A DNA stretch of 55,644 nucleotides from Mycobacterium shimoidei. Its GTDB lineage: Bacteria; Actinomycetota; Actinomycetes; Mycobacteriales; Mycobacteriaceae. A program made the translations under genes and the position numbers. The notes beneath the pieces were generated by a model. That model was not told where the DNA came from and did not search any database. It was given only the letters and a program-made list of their open reading frames with translations. Shown here in pieces: positions 1 through 8,304 of this stretch (position 1 is the stretch's first letter; each line of letters begins with the position of its first letter). Location of the stretch: the NCBI GenBank assembly GCA_002101905.1, contig LQPU01000020.1:1-55644 (forward strand). Direction: 5' to 3'.

Positions 1-17
1 TGCCCAGCGGTCGACCA

Positions 18-53
18 ACAAAAAAGCCCAAACCCTAAACGAGGGTTCGGGCT
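18..53 (-). terminator. Intrinsic terminator of the tRNA-Leu transcript
   Basis: On the minus strand a stem made of AGCCC and AACCC (one mismatch between them) pairs with GGGTT and GGGCT around a seven-base loop. It is followed by a run of T (positions 24 down to 18). It lies directly downstream of the tRNA gene, so it most likely ends that transcript. Confidence 0.8.
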
Positions 54-80
54 ATTCGTATGTCTTGAGACATCACACAG

Positions 81-154
81 TGCCCTCGGTGGGATTCGAA
101 CCCACACTGTCTGGGTTTTGAGTCCAGTTCCTCTGCCAGTTGGGATACGAGGGC
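81..154 (-). tRNA. leuX: tRNA-Leu, anticodon CAA, with short variable loop
   Basis: Folding the minus strand gives a 7-bp acceptor stem (GCCCTCG/CGAGGGC) with discriminator A, a short 3-bp D stem, an anticodon arm with loop CTCAAAA (anticodon CAA, reading UUG), and a T arm GTGGG-TTCGAAT-CCCAC. CCA is not encoded. Total length is 74 bases. The variable region is only about five bases, although leucine tRNAs normally have a long variable arm. The last anticodon-stem pair is A-C. In M. tuberculosis a tRNA-Leu(CAA) of the same short length (leuX) is remembered next to Rv1626, which fits the neighbour pdtaR here. Leucine identity rests on the anticodon alone. Confidence 0.9.
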
Positions 155-254
155 TCGTCGGGTATTCGGCCTCCCACCATAGAGGATGCGTACGCCGGCG
201 CGGTGTCACAACCCCGCGGTCGCTGGTGGTCACCGTCCACGACACAATGACGTC

Positions 255-860
255 ATGACCGGCTCCACGACCGACGTCGACGCTGCCCGCCCACGCCGGG
301 TCCTGATCGCCGAGGATGAGGCGCTTATCCGGATGGACTTGGCCGAAATGCTTCGGGAGGAGGGTTACGACCTCGTCGGCGAGGCCGGTGACGGGCAAGA
401 GGCAGTCGAAATGGCCGAGCAGCTTCGCCCCGATCTCGTGATCATGGATGTGAAGATGCCGCGCCGCGACGGCATCGACGCGGCGTCGGAGATTGCCGGC
501 AAGCGCATAGCGCCGATCGTGGTGCTGACCGCGTTCAGCCAGCGCGACTTGGTGGAGCGAGCACGCGACGCCGGGGCAATGGCCTACCTGGTCAAACCGT
601 TCACCGTCAGCGATCTGATTCCAGCCATCGAACTGGCCATGAGCCGGTTCAGCGAGATCAGCGCGTTGGAACGCGAGGTGGCGACGTTGTCCGAGCGGCT
701 GGAAACCCGCAAGCTTGTCGAACGGGCAAAGGGTTTATTGCAGGCCAAGCAGGGGATGACCGAACCCGAAGCGTTCAAATGGATTCAGCGTGCCGCCATG
801 GACCGGCGCACCACGATGAAGCGAGTCGCCGAAGTCGTGCTCGAGACGCTGGACACCTGA
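255..860 (+). CDS. pdtaR: PdtaR, two-component response regulator with ANTAR RNA-binding output domain
   Basis: The predicted 201-residue protein has a receiver domain (about residues 14-128) with acidic pocket Glu20-Asp21, phospho-acceptor Asp65 in IMDVKM, and the conserved Lys in LVKPF. A coiled linker leads into an ANTAR domain (about 141-196, with LVERAKGLLQ). ANTAR proteins bind paired hairpins in nascent RNA and prevent termination. In mycobacteria PdtaR is phosphorylated by the sensor kinase PdtaS, which is encoded elsewhere. The ATG at 255 was preferred over one 69 bases upstream because MTGSTTD matches the remembered mycobacterial N-terminus and length. No partner kinase gene is in the window. 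Confidence 0.95.
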   Translation: MTGSTTDVDAARPRRVLIAEDEALIRMDLAEMLREEGYDLVGEAGDGQEAVEMAEQLRPDLVIMDVKMPRRDGIDAASEIAGKRIAPIVVLTAFSQRDLVERARDAGAMAYLVKPFTVSDLIPAIELAMSRFSEISALEREVATLSERLETRKLVERAKGLLQAKQGMTEPEAFKWIQRAAMDRRTTMKRVAEVVLETLDT

Positions 861-862
861 CC

Positions 863-874
863 CGCCGGCCGGCG
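863..874. terminator. Short GC palindrome between convergent genes
   Basis: CGCCGGCCGGCG is a perfect 12-base palindrome just after the pdtaR stop codon. There is no T run, so it would be a T-less terminator-like hairpin at best. It sits in the 127-base gap between pdtaR and the oppositely oriented thiolase gene. Confidence 0.3.
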
Positions 875-931
875 AGCGTGCGTCTTGGTACGCCGACACG
901 CCGCGAACGACGTACAAACGCGCACCCTCGC

Positions 932-957
932 GGGAGGGAAGGAGGGAAGGAGGGGAG
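932..957 (+). repeat. Polypurine tract of short GGAGGGAA repeats
   Basis: Twenty-six consecutive purines built from imperfect GGAGGGAA units, including several runs of three or four G. It lies between the convergent ends of pdtaR and the thiolase gene. Such a tract could form a G-quadruplex in the plus-strand DNA or RNA, but no function is shown. Confidence 0.6.
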
Positions 958-987
958 CTCGCGGGAAGCGCGGGAAGTGGGTCGGGC

Positions 988-2190
988 CTAGCGCGCGACG
1001 ATCACCGAGGAGCCGTGACCGAACAGGCCTTGGTTGGCCGTGATCCCGACGGTGGCGCCCTCGACCTGCCGCCCGGTGGCCTGACCGCGCAACTGCCAAT
1101 TCAACTCGCAGACCTGAGCGATCGCCTGTGCCGGGATGGCCTCGCCGAAACAGGCCAGCCCGCCGGACGGGTTGACCGGGATCTTGCCGCCGATCGTCGT
1201 CGCGCCGCTGCGCAGCAGCGCTTCCGCGTCGCCCCGGGCGCACAGCCCCAGGTGCTCGTACCAATCGAGCTCGAGTGCGGTGGACAAGTCGTACACCTCG
1301 GCCAGGCTCAGGTCCTCTGGCCCGATGCCGGCCTCGGCGTACGCGGCGTCGATGATCTGATCCTTGAAGACACGCTCCGGCGCCGGCACGACAGCGGTGG
1401 AATCCGTTGCGATATCCGGCAACTCAGGCAGGTGCTGCGGATAGCGCGGCGTGACCGTGCTCACCGCGCGCACCGACGGCACGCCCGCTACTGAGCCCAG
1501 GTGTTTTTCGGCGAAGGACTTACTGGCCACGATCAGCGCCGCCGCCCCGTCGGAGGTTGCGCAGATGTCCAGCAGCCGAAGCGGATCCGAGACCACCGGG
1601 CTGGCCAGCACGTCTTCGATCGAGTTCTCCTTACGGTAACGGGCGTTCGGGTTGTTGAGCCCATGCCGGGAGTTCTTGACCTTCACTTGGGCGAAGTCCT
1701 CGAGCGTGGCGCCGTAGAGGTCCATCCGCCGCCGTGCCAGCAACGCAAAGTACACGGTGTTGGTGGCGCCGATGAGGTGGAAGCGCTGCCAATCCGGGTC
1801 GTTCTTACGCTCACCGCCGACGGGCGCGAAGAACCCCTTCGGTGTGGTGTCGGCGCCGACCACGAGCGCCACGTCGCAGAAGCCCGCCAGGATCTGGGCC
1901 CGAGCACTCTGCAGGGCTTGCGAGCCGCTGGCGCACGCCGCGTAGCTCGAGCTGACCGGCACCCCGTTCCAGCCCAGTTTCTGCGCGAACGTCGACCCGG
2001 CCACGAAGCCCGGGTAGCCGTTACGAATGGTGTCGGCTCCGGCCACCAGCTGGATCTGCCGCCACTCCAGCCCGGCCTCCCTCAGGGCAGCCCGGGCGGC
2101 CGACACCCCGTATTCGGTGAAGTCGTTGCCCCACTTACCCCACGGGTGCATCCCGGCACCCAGGATGTAGAGCGGTTCGGGCGTGCTCAT
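988..2190 (-). CDS. Thiolase-family (SCP-x type) acyl-CoA acetyltransferase or lipid-transfer protein
   Basis: This 400-residue protein has the thiolase fold of the nonspecific lipid-transfer/SCP-x branch. It starts MSTPEPLYILGAGMHPWGKW and has the nucleophilic Cys in SYAACASGSQAL, NPSGGLACFGEA, and the C-terminal GHGSSVIVAR motif. Such enzymes cleave or form the carbon bond of beta-ketoacyl-CoA thioesters, or act with DUF35 partners in sterol side-chain breakdown. The start ATG overlaps the stop of the upstream DUF35 gene by four bases (ATGA), which fixes the start and implies translational coupling. It corresponds to M. tuberculosis Rv1627c by order and sequence. The upstream KstR-like box suggests a role in steroid or lipid catabolism; the substrate is unknown. 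Confidence 0.88.
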   Translation of the reverse strand: MSTPEPLYILGAGMHPWGKWGNDFTEYGVSAARAALREAGLEWRQIQLVAGADTIRNGYPGFVAGSTFAQKLGWNGVPVSSSYAACASGSQALQSARAQILAGFCDVALVVGADTTPKGFFAPVGGERKNDPDWQRFHLIGATNTVYFALLARRRMDLYGATLEDFAQVKVKNSRHGLNNPNARYRKENSIEDVLASPVVSDPLRLLDICATSDGAAALIVASKSFAEKHLGSVAGVPSVRAVSTVTPRYPQHLPELPDIATDSTAVVPAPERVFKDQIIDAAYAEAGIGPEDLSLAEVYDLSTALELDWYEHLGLCARGDAEALLRSGATTIGGKIPVNPSGGLACFGEAIPAQAIAQVCELNWQLRGQATGRQVEGATVGITANQGLFGHGSSVIVAR

Positions 2191-2627
2191 GACGCGATCC
2201 TCCACGCGTAGACGATCCGCTCCACCCCGTCGTCATCGGTGAACAGCGGCATGGTGGTCAGCTCCATCTGCATGCCGACCTTCAGATCGGCGGCCAGGGT
2301 GCCGTCCACGACTTTGCCCAGCACGATCAGGCCCTCGTCGGCCAGTTCGACGGCGGCGATCGCGAACGGCTCGAACGGTTCCGAGGCGGGATAAGGCGGC
2401 GGCGGCGCATACCGGTTTTCGGTGTAGCTCCACAGCCGGCCGCGCCGCGACAGCGGCACCTGCTCGAGCTGATCTTCGTCGCAGCCCGGGTTTGGGCAGT
2501 TGTTGGCGCGCGGCGGAAAGACATAGGTGCCGCATCGCGGACACTTGGCGCCAATCAGGTGGGTCTGGCCGGACTCGTCAGTGGCGAACCACCCATCGAT
2601 AGCCGGTTGTAGCGATGATGCTGGCAC
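2187..2627 (-). CDS. DUF35 OB-fold, zinc-ribbon acyl-CoA-binding protein (thiolase/hydratase partner)
   Basis: The predicted 146-residue protein has an N-terminal rubredoxin-like zinc ribbon (CPRCG, then CPNPGC) followed by an OB-fold (WSYTENRYAPPPP, IVLGKVVDG). Proteins of this family form complexes with SCP-x thiolases or MaoC hydratases and bind the CoA thioester. The gene is first of a two-gene unit with the thiolase and corresponds to M. tuberculosis Rv1628c. It starts with GTG; a TACGCT hexamer lies about nine bases upstream on the same strand, so the transcript may be leaderless. The operator-like repeat in the divergent promoter region is described separately. Confidence 0.88.
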   Translation of the reverse strand: MPASSLQPAIDGWFATDESGQTHLIGAKCPRCGTYVFPPRANNCPNPGCDEDQLEQVPLSRRGRLWSYTENRYAPPPPYPASEPFEPFAIAAVELADEGLIVLGKVVDGTLAADLKVGMQMELTTMPLFTDDDGVERIVYAWRIAS

Positions 2628-2652
2628 GCGGTTAGCGTACCGACTACGAGAT

Positions 2653-2678
2653 CGAAACTGAAACGTGTTGCAGTTTCG
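2653..2678. promoter_or_regulatory. Inverted repeat containing a KstR-type operator
   Basis: Two perfect 8-base arms, CGAAACTG and CAGTTTCG, flank ten bases. The centre, TGAAACGTGTTGCA at 2659-2672, fits the published KstR consensus TNNAACNNGTTNNA at every defined position. KstR is the mycobacterial TetR-family repressor of cholesterol catabolism, and Rv1627c/Rv1628c are remembered as regulon members. The site lies between the divergent DUF35 gene and the MBL gene and could control both. Confidence 0.75.
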
Positions 2679-2712
2679 CCGGTCAGTTCCGGCTCACTCA
2701 GTATCGTGAGCT

Positions 2713-3573
2713 GTGGTAACGACGTTCGAGATCACGGTGAGCATGGGCGATTGGTACGCGGTAAAGCCCCTCGAAGAACGGACTTTCGTGATCCATGAAC
2801 AGCGTTACTGGCAGCGCAACAATCAGTATCTGCTGTTGGGCGAGCAGCGCGCATTGCTCTTCGACTCGGGATCGGGCCGGCGCGACATCGGGGCAGTAAT
2901 TCGGGGGCTTACCAACCTTCCCCTCACGGTGCTCTGCTCGCATGCTCACTACGACCACATCGGCAACCACCGGCGGTTAGCCCGGCTCGCCAGCGCGCGG
3001 ATCGCGATGGCGGACCTCGCGGTCAACCGGTCCATGGCGACATCAGAAGAACTCCACCCGCCATTTTCGGTGCGCCTTGCGCCGCTGCCGCGAACTTTCC
3101 CGGTCGACGAATGGTGGAAAGTGGGAGACAGCATCGACCTCGGCGGCCGGCAGGTGGAACTGGTGGCGATGCCGGGCCACACGGCGGACTCGGTGGGGGT
3201 GCTCGACCGCGGCCGGGGTTTTGTGTTCGTCGGCGATTTTCTCTACGACGCGCCGGGCCCGGCCAGCGGTGTGGTTCTGGCCGGCGCCATCCCGTCGGCC
3301 AGCGTGCCCGATTATCTGAGCAGCGCACGGCATCTGGGTGCGATCCGTGACGGGGCGCGCATGATGTCGGGCCACTACCAGCCGGAGGTCGGCCCCAGGA
3401 GGTTGGCCGAGCTTGTCGCCGTCCTCGAAAAGGCCCTCCGATCGCGCGCGACATCCGCGCATCCACGACTGACCCCACCCTTCGCCGTCTTCCGGCAGGG
3501 CGAAACGACCCTGATTGTCGGAAGGAGAGCACTGCGCCGCGGCGATGAGCGCAGCGTCGGTGCGGGTGCCTAG
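2713..3573 (+). CDS. Metallo-beta-lactamase-fold hydrolase
   Basis: The predicted 286-residue protein has the MBL zinc motif [10 protein letters not shown] (HxHxDH), a second-site His in MPGHTAD, Asp in VGDFLYD, and a late His in MSGHYQPE, so both metal sites look intact. This family covers thioesterase, lactonase and glyoxalase-like hydrolases; the substrate cannot be told. The GTG start follows a TATCGT hexamer by five bases, which suits a leaderless transcript; an ATG at 2743 is the alternative. No signal peptide is seen. From memory M. tuberculosis has no gene here between Rv1628c and polA, so this looks like a lineage-specific gene. It shares the KstR-like promoter region. Its 3' end overlaps neither promoter nor coding part of polA as started at 3584. 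Confidence 0.85.
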   Translation: MVTTFEITVSMGDWYAVKPLEERTFVIHEQRYWQRNNQYLLLGEQRALLFDSGSGRRDIGAVIRGLTNLPLTVLCSHAHYDHIGNHRRLARLASARIAMADLAVNRSMATSEELHPPFSVRLAPLPRTFPVDEWWKVGDSIDLGGRQVELVAMPGHTADSVGVLDRGRGFVFVGDFLYDAPGPASGVVLAGAIPSASVPDYLSSARHLGAIRDGARMMSGHYQPEVGPRRLAELVAVLEKALRSRATSAHPRLTPPFAVFRQGETTLIVGRRALRRGDERSVGAGA

Positions 3574-3576
3574 AGT
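3571..3576 (+). promoter_or_regulatory. Candidate -10 hexamer of leaderless polA
   Basis: TAGAGT lies seven bases before the GTG chosen as the polA start, the spacing expected when transcription begins at the initiation codon. It overlaps the stop codon of the MBL gene. No convincing -35 is seen. Confidence 0.4.
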
Positions 3577-3583
3577 TAGGGCC

Positions 3584-6316
3584 GTGAGTCCAGCGAAGAC
3601 CGCAAGCGCGAAAACGCAAGCCGGCCAGGCCGCTGACGACAGGCCGACGCTGATGCTGCTCGACGGCAATTCCCTGGCATTCCGGGCGTTTTATGCGCTG
3701 CCGGCGGAGAACTTCAAGACAGCGGGTGGTCTGACCACCAATGCGGTCTACGGGTTCACCGCGATGCTGATCAACCTGTTGCGCGACGAGTCCCCGACGC
3801 ACATCGCCGCGGCGTTCGACGTGTCACGCCAGACCTTTCGGTCCGATCGCTATCCCGAATACAAGGCCAACCGAACAACGACCCCCGAAGAATTCCAGGG
3901 CCAGATCGACATCACCAAGGAAGTCCTTGCCGCGCTGGGAATCACCGTGCTCGCCGAGCCGGGCTTCGAAGCCGACGACCTGATCGCGACGCTGGCCACC
4001 CAGGCCGAATCCGAAGGCTACCGGGTATTGGTGGTCACCGGCGACCGTGACGCGCTGCAACTGGTCAGCGACGACGTGACCGTGCTCTACCCGCGAAAAG
4101 GGGTGAGCGAGCTGACCCGCTTCACCCCGGAGGCCGTCTATGACAAATACGGGCTGACCCCCAAGCAGTATCCCGACTTCGCGGCTCTGCGCGGCGATCC
4201 CAGCGACAACCTGCCGGGAATCCCCGGCGTGGGGGAGAAGACGGCGGCGAAGTGGATCGCTGAATACGGTTCCCTGCAAGCGCTGGTCGACAACGTCGAC
4301 ACCGTCAAAGGGAAGGTGGGCGATGCGCTGCGCGCAAATCTGGCCAGCGTGGTGCGCAACCGCGAGCTCACCGACCTGGTCAAAGACGTGCCGCTGGCGC
4401 AGACTCCCGACACGCTGCGCATGCAGCCGTGGGATCGCGACCAAATCCACCAGCTCTTCGACCAGCTGGAATTCCGGGTGCTGCGGGACCGGCTGTTCGA
4501 GACGCTGGCCGCGGTCGAACCAGAGGTCGACGAGGGATTCGACGTGCGGGGCGGTCCGCTGGAACCCGGCACGGTCAAACAGTGGCTGGCCGAGCACGCC
4601 GGCGACGGCCGTCGATCCGGTCTGGCGGTGGTCGGCACCCACGTGCCCTACGACGGCGACGCCACCGCATTGGCCGTCGCCGCCGCCGACGGTGAGGGCG
4701 GCTACATCGACACCGCCACGCTGACACCGGACGATGACACGGCGCTGGCTACCTGGCTCGCCGACGACGATCTCCCGAAGGCGCTGCACGAGGCGAAGTT
4801 GGCCATCCACGACCTCGCCGGGCGCGGCTGGACACTGAACGGCGTTACCTCCGACACCGCGCTGGCCGCCTACCTGGTACGGCCGGGTCAGCGCAGCTTT
4901 ACCCTTGACGACCTGTCGCTGCGCTATCTGCGTCGCGAGCTGCGTGCGGAAGCACCGGAGCAGCGGCAACTTTCGCTGTTGGACGACACCGACGGCGTCG
5001 ACGACCAGGCGGTGCAGACCACGATCCTCCGGGCCCGGGCAGTGGCCGACCTGGCCGACGCGCTGGACGCCGAGCTCGCCCGTATCGACTCCACCGCGTT
5101 GTTGGCAGAGATGGAGCTACCGGTCCAGAGGGTGCTGGCCGGAATGGAGGCCGCCGGCATCGCCGTCGACCTCGACCGATTGTCCACGCTGCAAAGCCAA
5201 TTCGGTGATCAGATCCGCGACGCCGCCGAGGCCGCGTATGCGGTTATCGGCAAGCAAATCAATCTCGGCTCTCCCAAACAGCTGCAGGTAGTGCTGTTCG
5301 ACGAGTTGGATATGCCGAAAACCAAGCGCACCAAGACCGGCTACACCACCGATGCTGATGCGTTGCAGTCGCTCTTCGACAAGACCGGGCATCCGTTCCT
5401 GCAGCACCTGCTGACCCACCGCGATGTGACCCGGCTCAAAGTCACCGTAGACGGGTTGCTGAATTCCGTTGCCGCCGACGGGCGTATCCACACGACGTTC
5501 AACCAGACCATCGCCGCGACGGGGCGGCTCTCGTCGACCGAGCCCAACTTGCAGAACATTCCGATCCGCACCGACGCCGGCCGCCAGATCCGCGACGCGT
5601 TTGTGGTCGGTCCGGGTTACGCCGAGTTGATGACCGCCGACTACAGCCAGATCGAAATGCGGATCATGGCGCACCTTTCCCAAGACGAGGGGCTGGTCGA
5701 AGCGTTCCGCACCGGTGAGGATCTGCACTCGTTCGTCGCCTCCCGCGCATTCGGGGTGCCGATCGAAGAGGTGACACCCGAGCTGCGGCGCCGGGTCAAG
5801 GCGATGTCCTACGGGTTGGCGTACGGGCTGAGCGCCTACGGGCTGTCTCAGCAGCTGAAGATCTCCACCGAGGAGGCGAAGGTCCAGATGGACGCCTACT
5901 TCGCCCGGTTCGGCGGGGTTCGCGATTATCTGCATGCGGTCGTCGAACAGGCTCGCAAGGACGGCTACACCTCCACGGTGCTGGGTCGTCGGCGGTATCT
6001 ACCCGAGTTGGACAGCAGCAACCGCCAAGTGCGCGAGGCGGCCGAGCGGGCCGCGCTCAACGCCCCGATCCAGGGCAGTGCGGCCGACATCATCAAGGTC
6101 GCGATGATCGAGGTCGACAAGGCGCTCAAAAGCACCGGGCTGGGGTCGCGCATGCTGCTGCAGGTGCATGACGAGTTGTTGTTCGAGGTCGCCGACGGGG
6201 AGCGGGAGCAACTCGAGGCCCTGGTGCGCGACAAAATGTGTAGCGCCTATCCGCTCGACGTCCCGCTCGAGGTCTCGGTGGGCTACGGTCGCAGCTGGGA
6301 CGCTGCCGCGCACTGA
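3584..6316 (+). CDS. polA: DNA polymerase I
   Basis: The predicted 910-residue repair polymerase removes RNA primers and fills gaps. The N-terminal 5'-nuclease domain (LLDGNSLAFRAFYALP; GDPSDNLPGIPGVGEK) is complete. The middle 3'-5' exonuclease-like domain lacks the usual acidic triad, as in other mycobacterial Pol I. The polymerase domain has motif A (TADYSQIEMRIMAH), motif B (RRRVKAMSYGLAYGLSAYG) and motif C (QVHDELLFEV). The GTG start (VSPAKTASAK) was chosen because it matches the remembered family N-terminus and sits seven bases after a TAGAGT hexamer. An upstream ATG at 3515 would overlap the MBL gene. Confidence 0.97.
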   Translation: MSPAKTASAKTQAGQAADDRPTLMLLDGNSLAFRAFYALPAENFKTAGGLTTNAVYGFTAMLINLLRDESPTHIAAAFDVSRQTFRSDRYPEYKANRTTTPEEFQGQIDITKEVLAALGITVLAEPGFEADDLIATLATQAESEGYRVLVVTGDRDALQLVSDDVTVLYPRKGVSELTRFTPEAVYDKYGLTPKQYPDFAALRGDPSDNLPGIPGVGEKTAAKWIAEYGSLQALVDNVDTVKGKVGDALRANLASVVRNRELTDLVKDVPLAQTPDTLRMQPWDRDQIHQLFDQLEFRVLRDRLFETLAAVEPEVDEGFDVRGGPLEPGTVKQWLAEHAGDGRRSGLAVVGTHVPYDGDATALAVAAADGEGGYIDTATLTPDDDTALATWLADDDLPKALHEAKLAIHDLAGRGWTLNGVTSDTALAAYLVRPGQRSFTLDDLSLRYLRRELRAEAPEQRQLSLLDDTDGVDDQAVQTTILRARAVADLADALDAELARIDSTALLAEMELPVQRVLAGMEAAGIAVDLDRLSTLQSQFGDQIRDAAEAAYAVIGKQINLGSPKQLQVVLFDELDMPKTKRTKTGYTTDADALQSLFDKTGHPFLQHLLTHRDVTRLKVTVDGLLNSVAADGRIHTTFNQTIAATGRLSSTEPNLQNIPIRTDAGRQIRDAFVVGPGYAELMTADYSQIEMRIMAHLSQDEGLVEAFRTGEDLHSFVASRAFGVPIEEVTPELRRRVKAMSYGLAYGLSAYGLSQQLKISTEEAKVQMDAYFARFGGVRDYLHAVVEQARKDGYTSTVLGRRRYLPELDSSNRQVREAAERAALNAPIQGSAADIIKVAMIEVDKALKSTGLGSRMLLQVHDELLFEVADGEREQLEALVRDKMCSAYPLDVPLEVSVGYGRSWDAAAH

Positions 6317-6522
6317 GGGACATGCCAAGCCGTCCTCTCCGAAGTTGTTGTGGACCAACGGATTGGAGTGAGCGATGGCATCGGCACATCGCGATCCGGG
6401 TTCGCGGCTGCGGACCACGGTGACTCGCCCCTGATCGGCGCTACGCGCTGGCCAAGTCGGCTGTGGAATGCCGCACTGCTCGCCGCGCACCTGGCTCCGT
6501 TCCTGAATCATCCTGGTCGCCT

Positions 6523-6678
6523 ATGATGTCTTCGTTTCGGCCAACGCCCAGCGCCTTGGCGTACACTGTCGCGCTGCTGGTACACATTCCGCTGGCACTG
6601 CTGGAGACCTTCGCCTTGGCCTGGAAGGCACCCTTTTTCCGGCTTTTGCGGGCAAAAGGCGACCGCAGGGTAGTCTGA
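6523..6678 (+). CDS. Possible small membrane protein, unrecognised
   Basis: A 51-codon reading frame in the 533-base gap between polA and rpsA encodes one hydrophobic segment (about residues 12-33, with YTVALLVHIPLALLETFALAW near position 14-34 in part) followed by a strongly basic tail ending RAKGDRRVV. An in-frame ATG lies 60 bases upstream. There is no obvious ribosome-binding site, and the family is not recognised. The remembered polA-rpsA gap in M. tuberculosis is only about 160 bases, so this segment is extra. It may be chance. Confidence 0.25.
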   Translation: MMSSFRPTPSALAYTVALLVHIPLALLETFALAWKAPFFRLLRAKGDRRVV

Positions 6679-6706
6679 TCGGGATCTAGCAGCTGGAAGA
6701 CCGAGT

Positions 6707-6736
6707 TTGTCCAGCGTGTGCACCGTCGAGTAGCCT
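6707..6736 (+). promoter_or_regulatory. Candidate rpsA promoter
   Basis: TTGTCC and TAGCCT are separated by 18 bases, a good SigA-type arrangement. Transcription would start near 6743 and give an untranslated leader of about 107 bases before the rpsA ATG. Confidence 0.5.
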
Positions 6737-6754
6737 CGATGGATGGCCGGGCGA

Positions 6755-6784
6755 CGACGCAGAGCGCGCAGCGCGATGGGGAGG
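6755..6784 (+). repeat. Diverged copy of the GATGCAGAGCG...GATGAGG intergenic repeat
   Basis: CGACGCAGAGCG followed by CAGCGCGATGGGGAGG is a relaxed match to the repeat units found upstream of uvrB (12156, 12213) and of argF (42176). It lies in the rpsA 5' leader. Confidence 0.45.
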
Positions 6785-6849
6785 GGCCCGGCAATCGAAC
6801 ACAACACAACCTGTCCCTACGACCAAACCTGTCCGGAGCAACCCCCCAT

Positions 6850-8292
6850 ATGCCGAGTCCCACCGTCACCTCGCCCCAAGTAGCCGTCAACGACATCGGC
6901 TCGAGCGAGGATTTTCTCGCCGCCATCGACAAAACAATCAAGTACTTCAACGATGGCGACATCGTGGAAGGGACGATCGTCAAGGTTGACCGTGACGAGG
7001 TCCTGCTCGATATCGGGTACAAGACCGAAGGTGTCATTCCCTCCCGCGAGCTGTCCATCAAGCACGACGTCGACCCCAATGAAGTGGTGTCGGTCGGTGA
7101 CAAGGTCGAGGCGCTGGTTCTCACCAAAGAGGACAAAGAGGGCCGGCTGATCCTGTCCAAGAAGCGCGCACAGTACGAGCGCGCCTGGGGCACGATCGAG
7201 CAGCTCAAGGAGAAGGACGAGGCCGTCAAGGGCACCGTCATCGAGGTCGTCAAGGGCGGCCTGATCCTCGACATCGGGCTGCGCGGCTTCCTGCCGGCTT
7301 CGCTGGTCGAAATGCGCCGGGTCCGGGATCTGCAGCCCTACATCGGCAAGGAGCTCGAGGCCAAGATCATCGAGCTGGACAAGAACCGCAACAACGTGGT
7401 GCTGAGCCGGCGGGCCTGGCTGGAGCAGACGCAGTCCGAGGTGCGCAGCGAGTTCCTCAATCAGCTGCAGAAGGGCGCCATCCGCAAGGGCGTGGTGTCC
7501 TCCATCGTCAACTTCGGCGCCTTCGTCGACCTCGGCGGGGTCGACGGTTTGGTGCACGTCTCCGAGCTGAGTTGGAAGCACATCGACCATCCCTCCGAGG
7601 TGGTGCAGGTCGGTGACGAGGTCACCGTGGAGGTGCTCGACGTAGACATGGACCGTGAGCGGGTGTCGTTGTCGCTCAAGGCGACTCAGGAAGACCCGTG
7701 GCGGCACTTCGCCCGCACTCACGCGATCGGTCAGATCGTGCCGGGTAAGGTCACCAAGCTGGTTCCGTTCGGTGCGTTCGTCCGCGTCGAGGAAGGCATC
7801 GAAGGTCTGGTGCACATCTCCGAGCTGGCTGAGCGGCACGTCGAGGTGCCCGACCAGGTGGTCGCCGTCGGTGACGACGCGATGGTCAAGGTCATCGACA
7901 TCGACTTGGAACGTCGCCGGATTTCGTTGTCGCTCAAGCAGGCCAACGAGGACTACACCGAAGAGTTCGACCCGGCGAAGTACGGCATGGCCGACAGCTA
8001 CGACGAGCAGGGCAACTACATATTCCCCGAGGGCTTCGACTCCGAAACCAACGAGTGGCTCGAAGGTTTCGAAAAACAGCGCGCCGAGTGGGAGGCCCGC
8101 TACGCCGAGGCCGAGCGCCGGCACAAGATGCACACCGCGCAGATGGAGAAGTTCGCGGCCGCCGAGCAAGCCGCCGAGGCCGAACAAGCACCGGCCAATG
8201 GGTCGTCAGACGACGATCAGTCCAGCGGCGGCTCGCTGGCCAGCGACGCGCAACTCGCCGCGTTGCGGGAGAAGCTCGCCGGCAGCGCCTAA
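6850..8292 (+). CDS. rpsA: 30S ribosomal protein S1
   Basis: The predicted 480-residue protein has four S1 RNA-binding repeats (roughly residues 36-105, 122-190, 208-276 and 294-363; for example GDIVEGTIVKVDRDEVLLDI and GAFVDLGGVDGLVHVSEL) and an acidic, helical, Ala/Gln-rich tail ending LAALREKLAGSA. S1 binds mRNA at the 30S subunit and helps initiation. The start MPSPTVTSPQVAVND matches the mycobacterial protein; an in-frame ATG 132 bases upstream would add residues not seen in the family. The tail, a variable segment in mycobacteria that has been discussed for pyrazinoic acid binding, differs here from M. tuberculosis as remembered. It is followed after 12 bases by coaE. Confidence 0.97.
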   Translation: MPSPTVTSPQVAVNDIGSSEDFLAAIDKTIKYFNDGDIVEGTIVKVDRDEVLLDIGYKTEGVIPSRELSIKHDVDPNEVVSVGDKVEALVLTKEDKEGRLILSKKRAQYERAWGTIEQLKEKDEAVKGTVIEVVKGGLILDIGLRGFLPASLVEMRRVRDLQPYIGKELEAKIIELDKNRNNVVLSRRAWLEQTQSEVRSEFLNQLQKGAIRKGVVSSIVNFGAFVDLGGVDGLVHVSELSWKHIDHPSEVVQVGDEVTVEVLDVDMDRERVSLSLKATQEDPWRHFARTHAIGQIVPGKVTKLVPFGAFVRVEEGIEGLVHISELAERHVEVPDQVVAVGDDAMVKVIDIDLERRRISLSLKQANEDYTEEFDPAKYGMADSYDEQGNYIFPEGFDSETNEWLEGFEKQRAEWEARYAEAERRHKMHTAQMEKFAAAEQAAEAEQAPANGSSDDDQSSGGSLASDAQLAALREKLAGSA

Positions 8293-8304
8293 GCGCAACC
8301 GGGA

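Noticed and set aside
2713..3573. Class B beta-lactamase
   Set aside because: It has the MBL fold and metal motif but no signal peptide and no specific lactamase features, so only general hydrolase is supported.
6375..6434. A 19-codon ATG frame after polA
   Set aside because: It is too short, has no matching family and no clear ribosome-binding site.
6441..8187. Long minus-strand frames opposite rpsA
   Set aside because: They are complementary to the strongly conserved rpsA and have no recognisable domains.
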